The notes under the pieces: generated by a model
What the model was told of the DNA's origin: nothing
Databases searched by the model: none
What the model saw: the letters and a program-made list of their open reading frames with translations, nothing else
NCBI GenBank assembly: GCA_964581515.1
Contig: CAZOOV010000009.1
Location: 53,770-117,769 of the forward strand
Direction: 5' to 3'
DNA from: JACJVV01 sp964581515
GTDB lineage: Archaea > Nanobdellota > Nanobdellia > Woesearchaeales > JACJVV01
DNA length: 64,000 nt
Position numbers and translations under genes: made by a program
In this document: one piece after another, positions 58,770-64,000 of the stretch
Position numbering within the stretch: position 1 is the first letter of the stretch
How the letters are laid out: each line of letters starts with the position of its first letter

Positions 58770-59096
58770 ATGAAATACTACATATACAGGATCAAATATA
58801 AGGTCTATACTACTCTTACTCAGACTGATATAATCATGAACTCTCTTGATAAGCTCGAGCTTGAGCATGACGATAAAGTGATAATCATAGTATCTCAATC
58901 AATGGTTGTTATCGGAGCTTATAGATATAATAAAGAGAGCGATCGTTTCGTAAGGGAAAAAGAGATCAATCTTGCAGTTGATAAATTCTATGAGACACTC
59001 CCTATGGTTGAGTTTGTAAATGAACATACTTACAAGATGTTCTCTAAAAGATTAAGAGAGATTGATAAAGAGAATTATGAAGCGTTTCTGGTGTGA
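58770..59096 (+). CDS. Unknown 108-residue protein
   Basis: The protein MKYYIYRIKYKVYTTLTQTD and following residues has alternating strands at the start and helices later. No known family. No metal or membrane motif is visible. It follows the HAD gene with an AT-rich 86-base gap that holds no other feature. Its coding status rests on length and ATG start. Confidence 0.55.
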   Translation: MKYYIYRIKYKVYTTLTQTDIIMNSLDKLELEHDDKVIIIVSQSMVVIGAYRYNKESDRFVREKEINLAVDKFYETLPMVEFVNEHTYKMFSKRLREIDKENYEAFLV

Positions 59097-59165
59097 GAGT
59101 CGATAATTAGTTTTTGGATTATTATTTGAATTAATTTCTTATGTTAAAATTTCTTATATTGAGTT

Positions 59166-59882
59166 TTATGTTGAGTTCCACATGATTTCCCAGAACTTGT
59201 CGTAAGACTGTGCTGCAATCTTATTGTGTATCAATATTCCTATTGGGTTTTCTGTCCAAAGAATGATTCCTATCTTGTCATTTCTTATTATTGTTTCAGT
59301 CAATGGTTCAAAACCCATTTTAGTAAATTTATACTGTGCATCAGGATAAAGATTTACATCACACCATTTTCTTAGTGATTCATTGAACAAAAGTTTTGCC
59401 TTAATTCCTTTTTCTGCTCTTTTTTTATGATAACTCATCCAGAATGCATCTCCCATCATCAAGGATTCTTTTGAAGAGCCAAAAGTGTGATGTTCGCTGC
59501 CACCTGCTTCCAATAATTCATGCAATAATTCTCTTATTCCTTTAATGCCTTTGAATGTTGTTATTTCTGATTTCTCTTTTGCCATCTCTTGCTTAAGTGT
59601 AAGCTCTGGAAGCAATTTTTCAAATTGTTTTTTCTTTTCATCAATATAATCAGAAATATGCTTAGGATCACTAGCCTGATAATGATTTCTTTGGCCTTCT
59701 TTGATAAATGAGGCAAAACCTTTATTCACCAACTTATTTAGGGTCATATGCACTACTGAGCTCTGCAAGCCTGATTTCTCTATTATGGGGCCCGCTGTGC
59801 TGAGTCCTAACTCAAGTAGAGCTAAATAGACCTTGATTTCAGCGTTTGTAAAGCCTAAATCTTCGAGTATTTTGGTGTCCAT
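59166..59882 (-). CDS. TrmB-family transcription regulator
   Basis: The 238-residue protein has a TrmB-type winged helix: ILEDLGFTNAEIKVYLALLE, then STAGPIIEKSGLQSSVVHMT, LNKLVNKGFASFI, and the linker helix YIDEKKKQFEKLLPELTLK. The C-terminal domain (ITTFKGIKGIRELLHELLE) is the effector-binding part of TrmB-like proteins. It faces away from the zinc-ribbon/HAD/PEP operon, whose promoter carries an inverted repeat, so that is the likely target. A TATA element lies at 59903-59913, about 26 bases upstream of the ATG. Confidence 0.83.
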   Translation of the reverse strand: MDTKILEDLGFTNAEIKVYLALLELGLSTAGPIIEKSGLQSSVVHMTLNKLVNKGFASFIKEGQRNHYQASDPKHISDYIDEKKKQFEKLLPELTLKQEMAKEKSEITTFKGIKGIRELLHELLEAGGSEHHTFGSSKESLMMGDAFWMSYHKKRAEKGIKAKLLFNESLRKWCDVNLYPDAQYKFTKMGFEPLTETIIRNDKIGIILWTENPIGILIHNKIAAQSYDKFWEIMWNST

Positions 59883-59902
59883 ATATATGGTATAATATAC
59901 TA

Positions 59903-59913
59903 CTATTTAAACC
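59903..59913 (-). promoter_or_regulatory. Archaeal TATA element for the TrmB-like gene
   Basis: Minus strand GGTTTAAATAG, centred 26 bases from the ATG at 59882. The palindrome GTATAATATAC at 59890-59900 lies between it and the start. Confidence 0.5.
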
Positions 59914-59948
59914 TTTTCTTTTCCTCCTCCATTAATGGAGAGTGAATG

Positions 59949-59960
59949 TTTATATACTTA
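59949..59960 (+). promoter_or_regulatory. Archaeal TATA element for the zinc-ribbon/HAD/PEP operon
   Basis: TTTATATACTTA, giving a start near 59980 and a leader of about 50 bases that ends in AGGGGTGAT before the ATG at 60030. Confidence 0.5.
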
Positions 59961-59980
59961 CTATGCCTACTTGATAGTAA
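59958..59980. promoter_or_regulatory. Inverted repeat TTACTAT-N9-ATAGTAA, candidate TrmB-like operator
   Basis: Perfect 7-bp arms with a 9-base spacer, just downstream of the TATA element at 59949-59960 and overlapping the expected transcript start. It lies between divergent genes, one of which encodes a TrmB-like protein. Confidence 0.55.
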
Positions 59981-60029
59981 TAAATATGATTGAATATGAT
60001 ATGAACATAATGTATTAGGGGTGATACAA

Positions 60030-60155
60030 ATGTCAAACAAAACATGTCCAAAATGTCAACATAAACACTTTACAGAAGATAGATTTTGTGAAAATTGTCT
60101 ACAGAATATGTCTAGTCCAGCAAAACAAGGATATTATGCGAGGTGGATACAATGA
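60030..60155 (+). CDS. 41-residue zinc-ribbon protein
   Basis: The product MSNKTCPKCQHKHFTEDRFC followed by ENCLQNMSSPAKQGYYARWIQ has two CxxC pairs, CPKC and CENC, forming a four-cysteine zinc ribbon. AGGGGTGAT lies 5 to 13 bases before the ATG. The stop TGA overlaps the ATG of the HAD-like gene (ATGA), so it is translated with it. It could be a structural partner or a small nucleic-acid binder. The gene is below the length usually reported automatically. Confidence 0.72.
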   Translation: MSNKTCPKCQHKHFTEDRFCENCLQNMSSPAKQGYYARWIQ

Positions 60156-61045
60156 GTATAGATAACTATGTAACAAATAATGATGTACAATCAAGCTACA
60201 CGCCAAACGGAAAGACTGTACTTCTTGATCTTTGGGGTGTTGTACTAGATCAGGAAAAAGCAGGGAAAGTTATGGTAGATGCATATCGGAAGCAAGCTAC
60301 AAGTGACGGCGTTCCTGCTGAAACAATAGATAGTGTTGTCAGTGATTATAATAAGGTACTTCAGAATGATAAATCTGTTGCAGACAGGAAAGGAGATATT
60401 GTAAATGCATTGCAGGATCCAGCAGAGGAATACATTGAGAAGAGTGATGATCCAGATATTTCTGAAAGTCTTGAAGAATCAATATATGCAGATTCAGTCA
60501 GTGTAATCAGTCGTGCAAAATCAGAAGGATACAATGTTGCAGTATTTACAACAAAGTCTGCTGAATGGATCCGTGAATACATAAAAGAACAATTAGGAGA
60601 GATATACGACGCGCCTGAAGGAAAGACTGCACAAAGATTTGATGAAATCTACAGGAATGAAGCACGCAGTGGAAGGGAAGTAGTCAGTTTTACTGAGGAT
60701 GCATCAAAAGCTCTAATGGCTGCGCAAAAAGCAGACTATGTGATTGGTAGTCTTATCTATATCAATAGGGGAGACAATGGTCTTTCAAGAGAAGAATGTG
60801 AAGAGAATGGAATAGTATATGCTGAGAATCTTGAAGATGTCTATAATCACGTAGTTGCTCAAGAAGGGGTGGAAGAAGGAGCAGAGAAAGTAGAGCATGG
60901 AAGGAGTAAGGCTGAAGGAGGAAATGATGAGAAAGAAAGTGAAAGTGATTGTGAGAACAATAGATGTGATAATGGTGAGTGTGATAGTGGTAATGAGAAT
61001 TATGAAGCAACTGATGCTGCAGAGGGAGGTGAAGCAAGTGAATGA
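60152..61045 (+). CDS. HAD-like hydrolase with an acidic C-terminal tail
   Basis: The 297-residue protein has GKTVLLDLWGVVLDQEK, motif I with the nucleophile Asp but DLW where the family has DxD, then VAVFTTKSAEWIREYIK as motif II (T replaced in part), and DYVIGSLIYINRG near motif IV. The D-to-W change at the second motif I position suggests lost or altered phosphatase activity. The last 60 residues are acidic and Asn/Glu-rich (GNDEKESESDCENNRCDN) with cysteines. ATG 60152 has AGGTGG upstream. It overlaps the previous gene by four bases and the next one by eight. Confidence 0.68.
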   Translation: MSIDNYVTNNDVQSSYTPNGKTVLLDLWGVVLDQEKAGKVMVDAYRKQATSDGVPAETIDSVVSDYNKVLQNDKSVADRKGDIVNALQDPAEEYIEKSDDPDISESLEESIYADSVSVISRAKSEGYNVAVFTTKSAEWIREYIKEQLGEIYDAPEGKTAQRFDEIYRNEARSGREVVSFTEDASKALMAAQKADYVIGSLIYINRGDNGLSREECEENGIVYAENLEDVYNHVVAQEGVEEGAEKVEHGRSKAEGGNDEKESESDCENNRCDNGECDSGNENYEATDAAEGGEASE

Positions 61046-62114
61046 AATAAGCGAGGCTGATAATTCAGTCGATGATTCAGATAAGTGGGTAAAACGTTGG
61101 GCAGGCTCTTATACTTTCATCTCTTGCAGTTATTGGGGCCCACAATATCTCAAAACACTCAATAGGATACTTGGCAAAGGATTAGATACAACTGTCTTTA
61201 TCCATAAGAAAGGAACAGTAACTTTTCTTGTAAAAAAAGAAGAACTTGACTCTTTAGGTAATTTTCTTGCTAAGAAAGTTCAGGAGAATAAAGGATGGGC
61301 TGTGGAATTGTTGAATAAATTAAAAGAAAATACTGATGTAATCATGGCTATGATGGATAAATTGAGCTGTAGGATAATGGACTTAAGGGAATATAATAGA
61401 TTTATTGATGTTTTTGAGAAGCATCTTGCATATCATGTATTCATGAAAAAGACTGTTGATTATCTGTCTGATGAATTGCTTGGTAAGATGTTACCCTTAT
61501 TTAAAGATGCAAGAGTGTATTCTGAAGCAGTTTACAGCAGGACTGAAAAGTTTTTCAGAGACTTAGCAAAAGTAATAGGTGAAAAAGAGAATGTAAGTTC
61601 TGAATACTTGACTTGTTTAAGTCAAGAGGAGCTTGAGAGATATCTTTCTGAGCAAGCATTGCCTCAAGAAAATATTTTGAAAGAAAGATATGAGTCTAGT
61701 GTATTATTATGTGAAGGTGGGAAGATGCATATATTTACTGGCGAGGGAGCAGTTCACTTAGAAAAAGAAATTATCGGAAGCAAGCATAAGAGAAAGATGG
61801 TGCAAGGAAATTCAGTATGTCCTGGCTTGGTTACAGGCAAATGTAGGATTATTCATGATCCACTTGCTGAAGTTGAATTTGAGCAAGGTGATATACTAGT
61901 TACAGGAATGACTAGACCTGAATTTATTCGTTTCTATGATAAGGCAGGTGCGATTGTTACAGATGCAGGCGGAAAGCTCTGTCACGCTGCACTTATTGCA
62001 ATGGAAATGAATAAACCTTGTGTAGTTGGCACTGGGAATGCAACTCAACATTTCAATGATGGAGATATGATCCATGTCGACGCAACAGAAGGTGTTGTTA
62101 GAAAATTGTGGTGA
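61038..62114 (+). CDS. PEP-utilising mobile-domain protein
   Basis: The 358-residue protein ends with the PEP-utiliser phosphohistidine domain: AGAIVTDAGGKLCHAALIAM, with His316 the phosphorylated residue, and NKPCVVGTGNATQHFNDGDM after it. The N-terminal 250 residues are helical and unlike the nucleotide-binding and PEP domains of PEP synthase, which are absent. So it cannot be a complete synthase; it may be a regulatory or transfer protein. GTG 61038 is chosen because GGGAGGTGA lies 5 to 9 bases upstream; the longer reading would need basic residues out of frame with the HAD gene. A pyruvate kinase gene is elsewhere in the window. Confidence 0.78.
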   Translation: MNEISEADNSVDDSDKWVKRWAGSYTFISCSYWGPQYLKTLNRILGKGLDTTVFIHKKGTVTFLVKKEELDSLGNFLAKKVQENKGWAVELLNKLKENTDVIMAMMDKLSCRIMDLREYNRFIDVFEKHLAYHVFMKKTVDYLSDELLGKMLPLFKDARVYSEAVYSRTEKFFRDLAKVIGEKENVSSEYLTCLSQEELERYLSEQALPQENILKERYESSVLLCEGGKMHIFTGEGAVHLEKEIIGSKHKRKMVQGNSVCPGLVTGKCRIIHDPLAEVEFEQGDILVTGMTRPEFIRFYDKAGAIVTDAGGKLCHAALIAMEMNKPCVVGTGNATQHFNDGDMIHVDATEGVVRKLW

Positions 62115-62171
62115 AGTAAATATATATTTAACGTGCCATAGCCTTAAATAAGAGAATTTGTTTTTTATTAC

Positions 62172-62705
62172 ATGATATGGACAACTCTTGAAAGACCAGG
62201 CTTCTTCGGAAGCAAAAAGGATGAGATCATCCGCCAATACAATGAAATGTTTGGCGAAGAGAACTGGAGACTGATGTGGCAGTGGAATGATGGTGTTGTG
62301 CCTTATATTGAGGCATGCCAACTATATGAAGACGGCTACTATGCAGATTCTTTCAATCGAGAGGATCTGTGGAAGAAACTTTCTAAAACTGCAAGCGATG
62401 TGTATGACCATACACCAACTAACGTAGAGTCAGGACTTGATTATACTCTTCAAGAAGGGACTGCAACACATTTGCAGGATATTGCCATAAGAAGAGTGAT
62501 GATGAGGAGGGGCTGGAAATTTGAAGGCGATGAGCTTGTACAGATCAGAAGCCATAGTCAATATTGGGGCGAGAATCTGAGTCCAGGGAAATTACCTTTC
62601 CACATGCCTGAAATGATTGTTGAGCCAAGGCTTGAGAGCTGGTGGGATAAAGATACGATAGAAGACTTTTATCAGAGCAATAAGGTGGTGCAAGTGAGGG
62701 AATGA
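62172..62705 (+). CDS. Unknown 177-residue protein
   Basis: No family recognised. It has no membrane segment and contains many aromatic and Glu residues (MIWTTLERPGFFGSKKDEII, LMWQWNDGVVPYIEACQLYE). The central helix EGTATHLQDIAIRRVMMRRG and the pattern LPFHMPEMIVEP suggest a compact fold. The 57-base gap before it carries CTTAAATAAG, a possible TATA element. The gene ahead of it is on the same strand but the transcript link is not certain. Confidence 0.62.
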   Translation: MIWTTLERPGFFGSKKDEIIRQYNEMFGEENWRLMWQWNDGVVPYIEACQLYEDGYYADSFNREDLWKKLSKTASDVYDHTPTNVESGLDYTLQEGTATHLQDIAIRRVMMRRGWKFEGDELVQIRSHSQYWGENLSPGKLPFHMPEMIVEPRLESWWDKDTIEDFYQSNKVVQVRE

Positions 62706-62732
62706 TTTTTATTTTTTTATTTTTTATTCAGT

Positions 62733-62808
62733 TAAGTATACTGGGGCACGGCGCGATTATGACTCGCTTTTTGCTCGTCATGCGCCTCATTTGGCACCAG
62801 TATACTTA
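62733..62808. other. 76-bp nested inverted repeat before the TIM gene
   Basis: TAAGTATACTGG (62733-62744) pairs with CCAGTATACTTA (62797-62808), 12 perfect pairs. Inside, GGCGC pairs with GCGCC (62750-62754 and 62782-62786), ATGAC with GTCAT, and a small GC/GC stem closes a T-rich loop. GC content is well above the flanks. It is not a tRNA. It may be a 3' hairpin of the gene ending at 62705, or a small mobile or regulatory element. Confidence 0.6.
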
Positions 62809-62882
62809 TTGATTATATTATTAATGCTTCTCTTAGCATAATCTTTTTATAATAGTTCGATAAATGCTTTGTTGGTGATAAA

Positions 62883-63629
62883 ATGAGGAAAATGATAATT
62901 GCAGGGAACTGGAAGATGAACAAGACTCTTAGTGAGAGTGTTGAGCTTGCTAAATCTATTAATGATTCTGATAAGGTTGGAGTTATGATTGCTCCTAATT
63001 ATACTGCACTTGCAGCTGTTAAAGAATTGATTAAGGATAAAAAGATCTGCCTTGCAGCACAGAACATGCATTATGAAGAAGAAGGAGCATTTACAGGAGA
63101 AGTATCTCCAAATATGCTTAAAGATATTGGATGTGGACATGTAATCCTTGGACATTCTGAGCGAAGGCATGTATTTATGGAAGATGACGCTGTGATAAGG
63201 GAAAAAGTCTTGTCTGCTCTTGCTCATGATATCAAAGTAGTTCTTTGCATAGGTGAAAAACTCGAGCAAAGAGAGACTGGAAAAACAAATGAGATTCTTG
63301 AAATGCAATTAAAAGAAGGGCTTAAAGGAGTAGAGAAACTCGACAATGTCATAATTGCTTATGAGCCTGTTTGGGCAATAGGTACTGGAAAAGTTGCAAC
63401 AGTAGAACAAGTACAGGAGACTCATGCATATGTTAGATCTGTGATTGAAAGCATGTATGATCCAGAAGTTGCATCAGCTATGCGAATATTGTACGGCGGA
63501 AGCCTTAAGCCAGAGAACGCACCTGAACTTCTTGCATTAGAAGATGTTGATGGTGGACTTATTGGAGGTGCAGCACTAAAAGCTGAATCTTTCAATGAAC
63601 TTATATCTATTGGTGAAAATAATAGTTAG
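62883..63629 (+). CDS. tpiA: Triosephosphate isomerase, bacterial type
   Basis: The 248-residue protein is complete: MRKMIIAGNWKMNK (Asn9, Lys11), GHVILGHSERRHVF with the catalytic histidine, and IIAYEPVWAIGTGK with the catalytic glutamate. YGGSLKPENA and GLIGGAALKAESF complete the phosphate loops. Archaeal enzymes are usually about 225-230 residues and differ in sequence; this is the bacterial/eukaryotic length and pattern. That points to ancient transfer, as is often seen in DPANN archaea. A GGTGAT Shine-Dalgarno precedes ATG. Confidence 0.95.
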   Translation: MRKMIIAGNWKMNKTLSESVELAKSINDSDKVGVMIAPNYTALAAVKELIKDKKICLAAQNMHYEEEGAFTGEVSPNMLKDIGCGHVILGHSERRHVFMEDDAVIREKVLSALAHDIKVVLCIGEKLEQRETGKTNEILEMQLKEGLKGVEKLDNVIIAYEPVWAIGTGKVATVEQVQETHAYVRSVIESMYDPEVASAMRILYGGSLKPENAPELLALEDVDGGLIGGAALKAESFNELISIGENNS

Positions 63630-63677
63630 AAAAATAATATGGATTTTTTTAATTATTTTTTTAAGTAATTATTCTTT

Positions 63678-64000
63678 CTAAGTCACTATCAGATTTATCT
63701 TAGAAGGTGTAGGGCTGTCACCATAATAGTTACTTGCTGAACATACTACTCCTTCTGAAGGGCCTGAACAAACCTCTATATTGAATATATAATGTCCTCT
63801 AGGTGCGTCGTTCATAGAAGACATACCAATCACAATAGAATCTTGTTTATTTATTTCTATTTTTGCTTCTCCTCCTCTGCCTACTAGATAAAGGATTACA
63901 GGTTCACCTTCATATCCTTGTCCACTATAGCCGGTGATTGTACATTCTGCACCAGAACAACTGAGTACATGATCTCCATTTTGATTTTCAACAGGTATAA
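63678..64000 (-). CDS. C-terminal part of a secreted-looking protein (partial)
   Basis: Only the last 106 residues are present, since the gene runs off the right edge. They end ...SNYYGDSPTPSKINLIVT. The part is beta-rich with four cysteines in pairs (LSCSGAECTITGYS, VCSGPSEGVVCSAS), suggesting disulfides and an extracellular Ig- or carbohydrate-type domain. No active-site motif is visible. It faces the TIM gene convergently. Confidence 0.6.
   Translation of the reverse strand, partial: IPVENQNGDHVLSCSGAECTITGYSGQGYEGEPVILYLVGRGGEAKIEINKQDSIVIGMSSMNDAPRGHYIFNIEVCSGPSEGVVCSASNYYGDSPTPSKINLIVT

Noticed and set aside
62733..62808. Possible tRNA or fragment
   Set aside because: The size is right, but there is no T-loop (GTTCRA), no D-arm pattern and no CCA-proximal stem; the nested hairpin does not match a cloverleaf.
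1..64000. CRISPR arrays, rRNA, transposases
   Set aside because: No regular direct repeats of 25-40 bases with spacers, no rRNA-like conserved tracts, and no transposase motif were seen. The short tandem repeats found have no spacers.

Overview
The window looks like part of a low-GC archaeal chromosome, probably a DPANN lineage (Woesearchaeota-like; this placement is inference). Many genes have a BRE/TATA element about 25-29 bases before the start codon with no room for a leader. Other archaeal signs are NadM-type nucleotide adenylyltransferases, AbrB/PhoU fusion proteins, TrmB-like regulators and a small RHH protein. The triosephosphate isomerase is bacterial in type and length. I found no rRNA, tRNA, CRISPR array or transposase.

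Region 1 (1-9.3 kb): a partial nucleotide-sugar dehydrogenase, a sugar nucleotidyltransferase, a membrane-anchored acidic surface protein, two HD hydrolases, a tandem pair of AAA ATPases (one with a shortened Walker A loop), a divergent ATP-dependent DNA ligase, and an autoregulated-looking pair of HTH regulators.

Region 2 (9.3-17.8 kb): a radical SAM gene on the minus strand, then a tight seven-gene plus-strand operon: RHH regulator, PrmC/HemK-like methyltransferase, two unknown proteins, a B12-type radical SAM enzyme, an L-aspartate oxidase (NadB) and a degenerate NAD-kinase-fold protein. NadA and NadC are absent from the window.

Region 3 (17.9-50.4 kb): a mostly leftward block dominated by NAD and ADP-ribose metabolism. 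It encodes PncA, nicotinate phosphoribosyltransferase, two intact-looking NadM enzymes and one tandem NadM fusion, NadE, a second NAD-kinase-fold protein, several Nudix proteins, an ADP-ribosylglycohydrolase, a macrodomain protein, a phosphopentomutase and a short pyruvate kinase. Together these could salvage nicotinamide to NAD and recycle ADP-ribose to ribose phosphate. An NrtR-type regulator gene sits beside the salvage operon, and four near-identical inverted repeats (TAxTGT-N7-ACAyTw) lie at the promoters of nrtR and the salvage genes.

Embedded in this block (28.2-40.5 kb) is what looks like a ubiquitin-like conjugation module: a protein with two E1/ThiF domains, a JAMM/MPN-domain protein, and two large paralogues with a C-terminal E2-like His-Pro...Ile-Cys-Leu-Gly motif. 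Around it are a Ser/Thr-kinase-like protein, a compositionally distinct small protein with a strong Shine-Dalgarno site, and a formyltransferase homologue. A 103-nt three-way-junction RNA leads the 40.4 kb gene.

Region 4 (50.5-64 kb): unknown small proteins, a cation-chloride-cotransporter-like permease, a second AbrB/PhoU protein, a YkgJ-type cysteine-cluster protein, a HAD phosphatase, a TrmB-like regulator divergent from a zinc-ribbon/HAD/PEP-mobile-domain operon, triosephosphate isomerase, and the end of a secreted-looking protein.
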